DNA from: Modicisalibacter xianhensis | GTDB taxonomy: Bacteria; Pseudomonadota; Gammaproteobacteria; Pseudomonadales; Halomonadaceae | Length of the DNA: 64,000 nucleotides | Direction of reading: 5' to 3' | NCBI RefSeq assembly: GCF_900113605.1 | Contig: NZ_FOPY01000003.1 | Coordinates: 124,001-188,000, forward strand | Shown here: positions 40,157 to 49,231 of the stretch, piece by piece | Layout: every line of letters starts with the position of its first letter | Numbering within the stretch: position 1 is the stretch's first letter | Made by a program: the position numbers and the translations under genes | The notes under the pieces: model-generated | The model's database searches: none | What the model was told of the DNA's origin: nothing | Seen by the model: only the letters and a program-made list of their open reading frames with translations

Positions 40157-41263
40157 GTGGCCATACCCGTTGTCGAACCTGAGCGTTATCAGGAGCAACT
40201 GGACGCCAAGCGCGATTTCCTGATCGAACGCTTCGCACCACTCGATGCCCCCGAACTCGAGGTATATGCCTCGCCACCCAGCCATTATCGGCAGCGGTGC
40301 GAGTTTCGCGTCTGGCATGAAGGCGATGATCTTTATTACGCGATGTTCGAGGTAGACCCCGAGGATCCCAAGAAGAAGACGGTCGTACGGCTCGATCAAT
40401 ACCCCGTGGCCAGTCGGCGCATCAATGAACTGATGCCACAGTTGCTCGATGCCGTACGGGATAATCCCGTGTTGCGACGCAAGCTGTTTCAGGTGGAATT
40501 CCTGACCACGCTCACCGGTGAAGCGCTGATCACGCTGATCTATCACCGCCCGCTGGGCGAGGACTGGGAAAGCGATGCGCGCTGGCTCCAGGCGCACCTG
40601 GGCGTTTCCATCATCGGCCGGGCCCGCAAGCAGCGCCTGATCCTGGAACGCGATCACGTCTGGGAGCGGCTCGAAGTGGACGGGCAGGTATTCACGTATC
40701 AGCAGGTCGAGAACAGCTTCACCCAGCCCAACGCATGCATCAACCAGGCCATGTTGCACTGGGCAAGGAACGTGACGGCTGATGGCCAGGCGCGGGATCT
40801 TGTCGAGCTGTACTGTGGCAATGGCAACTTCACCGTGGCGTTGGCCGAAAACTTCCGTCGCGTGTTGGCCACGGAGATTTCCCGGACCTCGGTGGCTTCA
40901 GCCAACGTCAATATCGAGGCCAACGGCATCGATAATGCCGTGGTGGGACGCATGTCCGCCGAGGAGTTCTCGCAGGCCCTGGCCGGGGAGAAGAGCGGAC
41001 GCAGAGTGGCCGAGATGGCGCTGGACGACTACGATTTCTCCACGGTACTGGTCGATCCACCCCGTGCAGGGCTGGATCCACAAAGCTGTGAGCGTCTCAG
41101 GGAATATTCGCGCATCGTCTATATTTCCTGCAATCCGGCGACCTTGTTGGACAATCTGCAGCAGTTGCATGATACCCATGCCATCCGACGCTTCGCGCTA
41201 TTCGATCAGTTCCCTTGGACGGACCACTGCGAATGCGGGGTGCTGCTCGAAAGACATGCCTGA
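40157..41263 (+). CDS. trmA: tRNA (uracil-5-)-methyltransferase TrmA
   Basis: A 368-residue SAM enzyme that makes ribothymidine at position 54 of tRNAs. The SAM motif is V-E-L-Y-C-G-N-G-N-F-T, the catalytic segment D-P-P-R-A-G-L-D, and the nucleophile lies in I-S-C-N-P-A-T-L. The start is GTG at 40157, with AAGGAGACTAC before it. It follows murI by 39 bases and may be cotranscribed. Confidence 0.95.
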   Translation: MAIPVVEPERYQEQLDAKRDFLIERFAPLDAPELEVYASPPSHYRQRCEFRVWHEGDDLYYAMFEVDPEDPKKKTVVRLDQYPVASRRINELMPQLLDAVRDNPVLRRKLFQVEFLTTLTGEALITLIYHRPLGEDWESDARWLQAHLGVSIIGRARKQRLILERDHVWERLEVDGQVFTYQQVENSFTQPNACINQAMLHWARNVTADGQARDLVELYCGNGNFTVALAENFRRVLATEISRTSVASANVNIEANGIDNAVVGRMSAEEFSQALAGEKSGRRVAEMALDDYDFSTVLVDPPRAGLDPQSCERLREYSRIVYISCNPATLLDNLQQLHDTHAIRRFALFDQFPWTDHCECGVLLERHA

Positions 41264-41400
41264 TGCGTGAGGGGGAGGCAGGATAGGCCAGAGTTGTCCT
41301 CTGTAACGAAAAGTCAAGAGGCAATGCGCAACTGATATGCTCCATGAAAGTTGGGGCATGATGATAGGGCTGTCCGGGGAGCTGGAGTACGCTCGCATAA

Positions 41401-41451
41401 CGCGACACGCGAGTCGCGCCGATGAACATCCCACCGGTCACTGGTGACCGG
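41401..41451 (+). promoter_or_regulatory. Two tandem hairpins in the gdhB leader
   Basis: CGCGAC-N6-GTCGCG (41401-41418) and CCGGTCAC-TG-GTGACCGG (41434-41451) stand 15 bases apart, the second ending 18 bases before the gdhB ATG. They could act as protein operators or as an RNA structure limiting access to the GAGGTGA ribosome binding site. Confidence 0.45.
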
Positions 41452-41469
41452 GTGCAGCCGAGGTGATTG

Positions 41470-44400
41470 ATGCAACACGTCGCAATCGATGGCAAACAGG
41501 AATTTCTTGCCCAGCTTCGCGAGCAACTCGCCAAGCGCCTTCCTCAGGAAAAAGTGAAGGCGATTGCAGCCTTCGCCGAGGATTTCTATGCCAGTGCACC
41601 TTTCGAGGATCTCGCCGAGCGCCATCTCGACGATATCTATGGTGCCACCCTGACCATCTGGCATTTCATGCAGCAGCACGACCCCAAATCGCCCAAGGTC
41701 GGGGTCTACAACCCGGATTTCGAGAAGCACGGTTGGCAATCTTCGCACACCGTGGTGGGCGTGCTGCAGCAGGACATGCCGTTTCTGGTCGACTCGGTGC
41801 GCATCGAACTCAATCGGCGCGGCATTACTGTACATGCCATTCACAATGCCGTGCTGGCCGTCGAGCGCGACCCGCAGCATCGACTCAAGCGTGTGACCCC
41901 GGTCAATGCCAAGCAGGCGCCCAAGACGCACGAGTCGGTCATCGTCATCGAGATCGATCGCCATTCCGATCCCGCCGTGCTCGAGGAACTGGAAAGCAGT
42001 ATTCGCGACGTGCTTCGCGACGTGCGCACGGCGGTCGAGGATTTCGAGGCAATGCGCGATCAGGTCAGCGCGGCGCTCGAGGAACTCAAGGCATCGCGGC
42101 CATCCCAGATCGAAGCGGCCAATCACGAAGAGGCCATCGCTTTTCTCGAGTGGTTGAAAAGCGATAATTTCACTTTCCTTGGCTACGATGAGTACGAGGT
42201 CGTCAAGGAAGACGGTCAGGACCAGTTGCGTCACATCAAAGGCAGCGACCTGGGGGTGTTCAAGCTGGATCAGCCTCGCTACCGCGAGCGTATCCGCAAC
42301 GACCTGGGCGTCGAGGGCGATCACTACGTGCTGGTGCCCGAACTGCTGTCGTTTGCCAAGAGTGCCTACCATTCTCGGGTACATCGCCCGGCCTATCCCG
42401 ATTACATTTCCGTCGATCGCTACGATGCCGACGGCAATGTCATTGGCGAGAGACGCTTCCTGGGGTTGTATGCGGCGACGGTCTACAATGATTCACCGCG
42501 CCATATTCCGATCCTGCGCAAGAAAATCCAGGCCGTGATCCAGGCCACCGGCGTCGATCCGCGTGGTCATGATGGTCATCAATTGCGCCAGATCCTCAAT
42601 GTCTACCCGCGCGACGACCTGTTCCAGATATCTACTGATGAGCTGATACGGACCGCGACGGGAATCCTCAATATTCGCGAGCGACGCCGGGTGCGTCTGT
42701 TCATTCGCGAGGACCGTTTCGGGCGTTTCTACTCGTGCCTGGTCTTTGTGCCACGCGACGTGTTCTCCACCGACCTGCGCGTGCGTATCCAGAACCTGCT
42801 CTGCGATGAGCTCGATGCCACGTTCGGCGATTTCAATACCTACCTCTCCGAGTCGGTGCTGGCGCGTATCCAGTTGATCCTGCGTTTCAATGGCGAGACG
42901 CCGGTGGATTACGACATCCGGCGGCTGGAGAAAAAGGTCGGCATGCTGGCCCGCAGTTGGCGAGACGACCTGCAGCATGCCATGGTCGAAGGCTTCGGCG
43001 AGGAACAGGCCAACCAGCTGATGGATCGCTACCGCGAGGCGTTCCCCGGGAGCTATCGCGACGATTTCTCGGCACGCACCGCCGTTTACGATCTGCATCA
43101 CATTGGCGAGCTCGAGGAAGGTCAGGCGCTGGCACTGAGCCTGTATCGTCTGGTCGAGGAAGAAGAGGACGGCGTCAACCTCAAGCTGTTCCATGCCGAC
43201 TGCCCGGTGCCGCTGTCCGACGTGTTGCCGGTCATGGAGAACCTCGGCCTGCGCGTGCTGGGAGAGCGACCCTATAACATTCATCGCGAGGACCGCGATT
43301 TCTGGGTTCACGATTTCGATCTGGAGCATCATTCCAACGAGATCGTCAATCTTCAGGAGATGCGTGACACGTTCATCGAGGCGTTCAAGCGTATCTGGGT
43401 TGGCGATGCCGAGAACGATCCGTTCAACCGCCTAGTGATCGGTGCCAACCTGACATGGCGCGAGGTCGCGCTGCTGCGTGCCTATGCCCGTTATCTCAAG
43501 CAGTTGCGCTTCGGGCTGTCACAGCTCTATATCGCCACCACGCTGGCCAGTTATCCGGAGATCACCCGCGAACTGGTGACCCTGTTCGAACTGCGTTTCG
43601 ATCCCGACCAGCAGGGTCAGCAGAGCGAGATCGATGCTTGTCTGGAGCGTATTACCGGGCAACTAGACGCGGTGGCCAGCCTCAACGACGATCTGTTGCT
43701 GCGGCGTTATGTCGAGTTGATCCAGGCAACGCTGCGCACCAACTATTACCAGGCCGACGAGAGTGGCGATTACAAGGGCTATATTGCGATCAAGCTCGAG
43801 CCGGCCAAGATTCCCGACATGCCCAAGCCGCGGCCGAAATACGAAATATTCGTCTACTCGCCGCGTGTCGAAGGGGTGCACCTGCGGGGTGGCAAGGTCG
43901 CCCGTGGTGGGCTGCGCTGGTCTGATCGCCACGAGGACTTCCGGACTGAAATCCTTGGGCTGGTCAAGGCCCAGCAGGTCAAGAATGCGGTCATCGTGCC
44001 GGTGGGGGCCAAGGGCGGATTCATCTGCAAGCGCATGCCTGACACGACCGATCGCGATGCCATCCAGAAGGAAGGGATCGCCTGCTACCAGATATTCATT
44101 CGGGCATTACTCGATGTGACCGACAACCTCGCTGGGGGGGAAGTCGTCCCGCCCAAGGCAGTCGTGCGTCACGACGACGACGACCCCTACCTGGTGGTCG
44201 CTGCCGACAAGGGAACGGCTACTTTTTCCGATATCGCCAACGCGATTTCGCTCGAGTACGGTCACTGGCTGGGTGATGCCTTCGCCTCGGGTGGCGCCAA
44301 CGGTTATGACCACAAGAAGATGGCCATCACCGCTCGTGGTGCCTGGGAGTCGGTAAAGCGCCATTTCCGCGAGTTGGGCGTCGACACCCAGCAGGACGAG

Positions 44401-46308
44401 TTTACGGTGCTGGGGGTTGGCGACATGGCCGGCGACGTGTTCGGCAATGGCATGCTGCTGTCGGACAAGATTCGCCTCGTCGGGGCGTTCAATCATCTGC
44501 ATATCTTCATCGACCCCGAGCCCGACGCCGCTGCCTCGTTCAAGGAACGCAAGCGTCTCTTCGACCAGCCGCGCTCCAGTTGGGAGGAGTACGACAGCAG
44601 CTTGATTTCCGAAGGGGGAGGCATCTTCAAGCGTAGCGCCAAGTCGATCACCATCACGCCGCAGATGAAGCAGGTCTTTGGTATCGAGGCCGACAAGCTG
44701 TCTCCCAATGACCTTATCAATGCCATGCTCAAGGCAGAGGTCGACTTGATCTGGAACGGCGGGATCGGCACCTACGTCAAGTCTCGTGAGGAAACCCATG
44801 CCGATGTCGGAGACAAGGCCAACGATTCCCTGCGAGTGAATGGCGAGGAACTGCGCTGCCGTGTCGTCGGCGAAGGCGGTAACCTGGGGTTGACCCAGCG
44901 CGGGCGCATGGAGGCCGCACGCCAGGGCGTCCGGGTCAATACCGATTTCATCGATAACTCCGGCGGGGTTGATTGCTCCGACCACGAGGTCAACATCAAG
45001 ATCCTGCTCGACGATGTGGTCAAGCGTGGCGACATGACCGACAAGCAGCGTAACCAGTTGCTGGCGGACATGACCGAGGAGGTCGCTGAGCTGGTGTTGC
45101 TGGACAACTACCGCCAGACCCAGGCGCTGTCATTGTCCCGGCGTCTGTCCCAGGATGGCCTGGGACCGTTCCGGCGTTTCATCAATGAACTCGAGGCGCA
45201 TGGCCAGTTGGATCGCGAACTGGAGTTCCTGCCCAGTGACGAGATGCTGCTCGAGCGCTCCAATGCCGACGAGGGACTAACCCTGCCCGAACTGTCGGTA
45301 CTCATCTCATATGCCAAGAGTACGTTGAAAAGCGACCTGATTGCCTCGGAGGTACCCGACGACCCGTATATCCAGACGCATCTCGAACGTGCCTTTCCCA
45401 AGGTGCTGGTCGAGCGTTTCCGCGATGAGATGTACGAGCACCGGCTGAAACGTGAGATCGCGGCGACCCAGATATCCAATGATCTGGTCGATCACATGGG
45501 CATCGTGTTCATGCGTCGCCTGATCGACTCCACGGGAGCAGGGCGTGCCGATATCACACGTGCCTATATCGTGGCCCGGGACAGTTTCAACCTCGACAGC
45601 CTGTGGCAACAGATCGAGGCGCTGGACAACAAGGTCGACAGTGAAATCCAGTACACCATGATGCAGGACCTGATGCGGTTGCTGCGCCGTGCGACGCGCT
45701 GGTTCCTGCGCCACCGCAGCAGCATGACGGTCAAGGAGAGCGTTGAACACTTCGCGCCGCGACTGACACAGCTTCAGGAGAGCATTGGTGACCACCTGCG
45801 GGGCGATGATCACGAAGCCTGGCAATCACGTTGCGAGGAGTTGACCGGGGCCGGCGTGCCCGAGGAACTGGCAAGGGTGATCGCGGCGACACGCAATCTC
45901 TATGGCGGGTTGGGAATCATCGAAGCCGCCAAGCAGGCCAACGAAAAAGTGCAGCGTGTTGCCGAGGTCTACTTCGAGATCGGGCATCGCCTGGAGTTGC
46001 CTTGGATGACCGAGCAGGTCAACGAGCTCAAGGTACGCGATGCCTGGCAGGCACAGGCCCGGGAGACCTTCCGTGACGATCTCGACCGCCAGCAGCTGGC
46101 GCTGACGGTCAGTGTGCTCAGCATGGAAGACAGTTCGCTGGATGTCGGGCCGCGTGTCGAGCAGTGGTTGTCGCGGCATTCGGAATTGCACAATCGTTGG
46201 TGTGGGTTGGTCAACGAAGTGCGGCATGGTGCCCAGGGCGGTTTCCCGCTGTTCGCCGTGGCCATCCGTGAGCTGGTCGATCTGGCCGAAAGTAACGGCG
46301 AAAGCTGA
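41470..46308 (+). CDS. gdhB: NAD-specific glutamate dehydrogenase, large (180-kDa) type
   Basis: A 1612-residue enzyme of the large NAD-GDH class known from Streptomyces and P. aeruginosa (about 1620 residues). It oxidises glutamate to 2-oxoglutarate and ammonia. Long N-terminal regulatory domains precede the catalytic core, where G-G-L-R-W-S-D-R, V-G-A-K-G-G-F and V-G-D-M-A-G-D-V-F-G-N are the substrate- and NAD-binding motifs. A helical C-terminal domain follows. GAGGTGATTG precedes the ATG at 41470. It should link glutamate, the product of GabT, to the TCA cycle. Confidence 0.95.
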   Translation: MQHVAIDGKQEFLAQLREQLAKRLPQEKVKAIAAFAEDFYASAPFEDLAERHLDDIYGATLTIWHFMQQHDPKSPKVGVYNPDFEKHGWQSSHTVVGVLQQDMPFLVDSVRIELNRRGITVHAIHNAVLAVERDPQHRLKRVTPVNAKQAPKTHESVIVIEIDRHSDPAVLEELESSIRDVLRDVRTAVEDFEAMRDQVSAALEELKASRPSQIEAANHEEAIAFLEWLKSDNFTFLGYDEYEVVKEDGQDQLRHIKGSDLGVFKLDQPRYRERIRNDLGVEGDHYVLVPELLSFAKSAYHSRVHRPAYPDYISVDRYDADGNVIGERRFLGLYAATVYNDSPRHIPILRKKIQAVIQATGVDPRGHDGHQLRQILNVYPRDDLFQISTDELIRTATGILNIRERRRVRLFIREDRFGRFYSCLVFVPRDVFSTDLRVRIQNLLCDELDATFGDFNTYLSESVLARIQLILRFNGETPVDYDIRRLEKKVGMLARSWRDDLQHAMVEGFGEEQANQLMDRYREAFPGSYRDDFSARTAVYDLHHIGELEEGQALALSLYRLVEEEEDGVNLKLFHADCPVPLSDVLPVMENLGLRVLGERPYNIHREDRDFWVHDFDLEHHSNEIVNLQEMRDTFIEAFKRIWVGDAENDPFNRLVIGANLTWREVALLRAYARYLKQLRFGLSQLYIATTLASYPEITRELVTLFELRFDPDQQGQQSEIDACLERITGQLDAVASLNDDLLLRRYVELIQATLRTNYYQADESGDYKGYIAIKLEPAKIPDMPKPRPKYEIFVYSPRVEGVHLRGGKVARGGLRWSDRHEDFRTEILGLVKAQQVKNAVIVPVGAKGGFICKRMPDTTDRDAIQKEGIACYQIFIRALLDVTDNLAGGEVVPPKAVVRHDDDDPYLVVAADKGTATFSDIANAISLEYGHWLGDAFASGGANGYDHKKMAITARGAWESVKRHFRELGVDTQQDEFTVLGVGDMAGDVFGNGMLLSDKIRLVGAFNHLHIFIDPEPDAAASFKERKRLFDQPRSSWEEYDSSLISEGGGIFKRSAKSITITPQMKQVFGIEADKLSPNDLINAMLKAEVDLIWNGGIGTYVKSREETHADVGDKANDSLRVNGEELRCRVVGEGGNLGLTQRGRMEAARQGVRVNTDFIDNSGGVDCSDHEVNIKILLDDVVKRGDMTDKQRNQLLADMTEEVAELVLLDNYRQTQALSLSRRLSQDGLGPFRRFINELEAHGQLDRELEFLPSDEMLLERSNADEGLTLPELSVLISYAKSTLKSDLIASEVPDDPYIQTHLERAFPKVLVERFRDEMYEHRLKREIAATQISNDLVDHMGIVFMRRLIDSTGAGRADITRAYIVARDSFNLDSLWQQIEALDNKVDSEIQYTMMQDLMRLLRRATRWFLRHRSSMTVKESVEHFAPRLTQLQESIGDHLRGDDHEAWQSRCEELTGAGVPEELARVIAATRNLYGGLGIIEAAKQANEKVQRVAEVYFEIGHRLELPWMTEQVNELKVRDAWQAQARETFRDDLDRQQLALTVSVLSMEDSSLDVGPRVEQWLSRHSELHNRWCGLVNEVRHGAQGGFPLFAVAIRELVDLAESNGES

Positions 46309-46327
46309 TTTCGCAGCCAGAAGCTGT

Positions 46328-46355
46328 AAACCGCCCGGCGTGAGCCGGGCGGTTT
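46328..46355 (+). terminator. Terminator of gdhB
   Basis: Perfect 12-base arms AAACCGCCCGGC and GCCGGGCGGTTT with loop GTGA, 20 bases after the gdhB stop, followed by a short T-rich tract. Confidence 0.82.
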
Positions 46356-46469
46356 GCGTTGTTAGCCTGGTCTCGCTTACCGTTCAAGGTTTAATGACAT
46401 GACACGCCAGTCGGGGGCGCTCTGGTATGCTGTGCCACGACCGGTTAAACGCCATCGTAGAGAGACCCT

Positions 46470-47495
46470 ATGAAACATCGCGTATTACCTATCATCGTGG
46501 CACTGGGATTGGCTGGCTCGGCATCACTGGCGATTGCCGATAGTCCCGCCCTGCAGCGTGCCCGCGAATCCGCTGACAAGGTTGACCTGAGCAAGTTCTT
46601 CACGTCTCGCACCGATGCACGCAGCCAAAGCTTTGGTTTTGGAGGCACGCACGAACATCCATTCACCGTCGACAAGGCAGGCCAATACGTCTTTACCAGC
46701 AGCACTCTACCGGGTGAGTCGAATGATTACCGCATTAATGCGGTCATTCTCGATGAGCAAGGCAACGCAGTGGCGCGTGGCGATGCGCTGGGCAAAAACG
46801 GTGGCCTACGCCTGGTGGAGCAGCTCGAGCCGGGGGATTACACCCTGCGAGTCACGGCGAACAAGTTCGGGACCGAGAGCACCGGTGGCAACAGCTACAA
46901 CGTCGAAGTGGCTGGGCTGGACTCGCAAGGACGCCGGTTGAGCAGTGACCAGAGCGGCATCGATGGTGGCACCGGGATAAGCTTCGGCGGGCCGGGGCGC
47001 GATGGTCGTACCACGGCGTTCGTGAACAAGAACGATGCCGTTGCTGCCATCGCTGCGCCTCAAGTTACCCAGGAGACGCCAGCCAGCAAGGCCGCCGCGC
47101 CAGAAACGTCAACTGTCGCCCAGCCCGCGCAGTCCGCAAGCGAGCCAGCGCAGGAAGCCATGCCCAAGGCCTTTGATGAAATCGTCGCGGATATCGATAT
47201 CCGAACCCGGGGGGAAGTATTGTCTTTCGACGTTGTCGAAGCGGGCACGGTTTCCGTCACCAGTTCCACCTTCGTGGGGAGCGAAACTGAATATCGTCTC
47301 GAAGCGAAAATTCTCGATGCGCAGGGCAACGTCGTGGCCAGTGACAAGGCGACCGGCTTCGAGGGCGACTTTGCCATTCGCACACGTCTGGAGCCGGGCC
47401 GTTACACCGTCTGGGTCAACGGCCAGAAGTTTGGTCGGGCCAACAGTGGTGTCAACAACTATACGCTGCGCATCCAGCAACTCGATACCCAGTAA
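46470..47495 (+). CDS. Secreted two-repeat beta-sandwich protein, unknown function
   Basis: A 341-residue exported protein. A signal peptide covers residues 1-23 (cut after S-L-A-I-A). Two similar ~90-residue modules follow, at about 60-150 and 248-340. Each runs through hydrophobic strands: F-T-S-S-T or V-T-S-S-T, then I-L-D-E-Q-G-N-A-V-A or I-L-D-A-Q-G-N-V-V-A, then L-E-P-G-D-Y-T-L or L-E-P-G-R-Y-T-V, ending in G-N-S-Y-N or V-N-N-Y-T. They resemble bacterial pre-peptidase-type domains. The modules are joined by an Ala/Pro/Glu/Gln linker. No enzyme motif is seen. It probably binds something in the periplasm or at the surface. Confidence 0.7.
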   Translation: MKHRVLPIIVALGLAGSASLAIADSPALQRARESADKVDLSKFFTSRTDARSQSFGFGGTHEHPFTVDKAGQYVFTSSTLPGESNDYRINAVILDEQGNAVARGDALGKNGGLRLVEQLEPGDYTLRVTANKFGTESTGGNSYNVEVAGLDSQGRRLSSDQSGIDGGTGISFGGPGRDGRTTAFVNKNDAVAAIAAPQVTQETPASKAAAPETSTVAQPAQSASEPAQEAMPKAFDEIVADIDIRTRGEVLSFDVVEAGTVSVTSSTFVGSETEYRLEAKILDAQGNVVASDKATGFEGDFAIRTRLEPGRYTVWVNGQKFGRANSGVNNYTLRIQQLDTQ

Positions 47496-47614
47496 GCGCC
47501 ACAGTCGATAGCCCCACGTCCTGCCAGGCCCACGTACCTTCGTACGATGTGGATTAAGCCTGGCGGGGCGCTTGGGGTATACTCTCGGCGTTTTTCATTG
47601 ATGCCGAGCTGCCC

Positions 47615-48628
47615 ATGTACTCTCTTTTCCGCTCCCTGCTGTTCCGACTGGATGCCGAAACCGCCCATGGCGTATCTCTGTCCCTGCTGGATGGGGTGTA
47701 TCGCTTGCGGCTTACCGGCATGCTGGGGGCAGAAGCCCGTGTTGCCGATCCCGTCGAGATCATGGGGCTTACGTTTCCCAATCGCGTCGGTCTGGCAGCG
47801 GGGCTGGACAAGAACGCCGATCACCTGGACGCCCTCGGCGCACTGGGATTCGGCTTCGTCGAGGTAGGAACAGTCACGCCCGAGCCACAAACGGGCAATC
47901 CCAAGCCACGCCTGTTCCGCTTGCCCGAGCGGGGCGCCATCATCAATCGCATGGGCTTCAACAATGCCGGTGTCGATCACTTGGTGCGCAACGTGCAGCG
48001 CAGCCGCTTCGATGGTGTCATCGGCATCAACATCGGCAAGAACCTGACCACACCGGTCGAGCGTGCCGTGGACGATTACCTGGCATGTCTCCGGCGAGTG
48101 CATGCGCATGCCCATTACGTGGCGGTGAATATTTCTTCCCCCAATACGCCGGGATTGAGAAACCTGCAATTTGGAGAGCATCTGGACCATCTGCTCGGTG
48201 CGCTGCGTGAAGAGTGTTCCAGGCTCGACCGGGAGACTGGGCGGCGTGTGCCGCTGGCAGTCAAGATTGCGCCGGACATGAATGACAACGAGACGGCACT
48301 GGTGGCCAAGGCATTGGCCGTCAATGGCATCGATGGCGTGATTGCCACCAACACCACCGTAGCCCGCGATGCGGTGGCGGGATTGCCGCATGCCGAGGAG
48401 CAGGGCGGGTTGTCGGGAAAACCTGTATTCGAACCGTCAAATGTCGTGATTCGTGCGCTTCGCCATCATCTGCCAACGATGCCGATCATCGGTGTAGGAG
48501 GCGTCGACAGCGGCGAGACAGCACGCGCCAAGCGCGATGCCGGGGCGGACCTGGTGCAATTGTATTCTGGCTTCATCTATCGCGGGCCGGCACTGGTGGC
48601 GGAATGTGCCAGGGCGCTCAAGGTTTGA
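47615..48628 (+). CDS. pyrD: Dihydroorotate dehydrogenase (quinone) PyrD
   Basis: A 337-residue class 2 enzyme bound to the inner membrane by an amphipathic N-terminus. It oxidises dihydroorotate and passes electrons to quinone. FMN and active-site segments are [29 protein letters not shown] with the catalytic Ser, and V-G-G-V-D-S-G near the C-terminus. It lies next to rmf and rlmL, as in pseudomonads. Confidence 0.95.
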   Translation: MYSLFRSLLFRLDAETAHGVSLSLLDGVYRLRLTGMLGAEARVADPVEIMGLTFPNRVGLAAGLDKNADHLDALGALGFGFVEVGTVTPEPQTGNPKPRLFRLPERGAIINRMGFNNAGVDHLVRNVQRSRFDGVIGINIGKNLTTPVERAVDDYLACLRRVHAHAHYVAVNISSPNTPGLRNLQFGEHLDHLLGALREECSRLDRETGRRVPLAVKIAPDMNDNETALVAKALAVNGIDGVIATNTTVARDAVAGLPHAEEQGGLSGKPVFEPSNVVIRALRHHLPTMPIIGVGGVDSGETARAKRDAGADLVQLYSGFIYRGPALVAECARALKV

Positions 48629-48632
48629 GAAA

Positions 48633-48666
48633 AAACGCAGGAAGGCCCGCATCTCAGGCGGGCCTT
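48633..48666. terminator. Hairpin between convergent pyrD and rmf
   Basis: Arms AAGGCCCGC (48642-48650) and GCGGGCCTT (48658-48666). On the minus strand a T-tract follows six bases after the stem (GCGTTTTTTC), so it may end the rmf transcript; on the plus strand there is no U-tract. Confidence 0.6.
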
Positions 48667-48745
48667 GGAGAGTCATCATCCTTCACCGAGGCATGTGCCG
48701 GTGGCGGGAGAGCCGACAACCGGCATTACGGTGGGAGACGGATGG

Positions 48746-48952
48746 TCACATCACCATGGGGTTCTTGTGCAGTCCGGAGACACCGGTCATGCCGGCCCAA
48801 TGATCCCCACGACCTTCACGCCAACCGCTCATCCAGTATTCTCGCAGATTCACGTCCTGACTGGGACAATCGTCACGGGAGCGACCAGTGATACCGGCCT
48901 TGTAGCCGTGAACATAAGCACGCTGGAAGCGATCACGTTTCTGTCGTTTCAT
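48746..48952 (-). CDS. rmf: Ribosome modulation factor RMF
   Basis: A 68-residue basic protein that pairs ribosomes into inactive 100S dimers in stationary phase. M-K-R-Q-K-R-D-R-F-Q-R-A-Y-V-H-G-Y and A-G-I-T-G-R-S-R-D-D-C-P match E. coli RMF, as does W-M-S-G-W-R-E-G. The start at 48952 follows AAAGAGG; the frame to 49036 is a spurious extension. The C-terminal tail (about 13 residues beyond the 55-residue E. coli protein) is extra. Confidence 0.93.
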   Translation of the reverse strand: MKRQKRDRFQRAYVHGYKAGITGRSRDDCPSQDVNLREYWMSGWREGRGDHWAGMTGVSGLHKNPMVM

Positions 48953-49163
48953 CGGATGGCCTCTTTGAAGAACCGATTTTTTGGTATCGAGACTTTTGCG
49001 AAGACAAAAGACATCATGCAATACGCTTGGCGTCATTGCAGGTCGATTAGCCTCGCAAACCCACAGGGCCCACGAATAGAACGCATGCGTGTCATCAGTA
49101 GCTACTGATTTAATTACTAGTTCAGAATGACCAGGCTTGTCGAGTCGCGTTTTGTCAACAAAA

Positions 49164-49182
49164 GGTTACCTAACGGTTACCT
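49164..49182. promoter_or_regulatory. Direct repeat GGTTACCT with 11-base period upstream of rlmL
   Basis: GGTTACCT occurs at 49164-49171 and 49175-49182, so both copies face the same side of the helix. They lie 50-70 bases before rlmL and in the shared regulatory region with divergent rmf. Confidence 0.35.
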
Positions 49183-49231
49183 GATTGAAATCAAAGGATC
49201 ATGCTAGCGTGATCCCGGAGTCGCTTAGCTT

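Noticed and set aside
39284-40759. 491-codon frame antisense to murI and trmA
   Set aside because: It spans two well-supported genes on the other strand.
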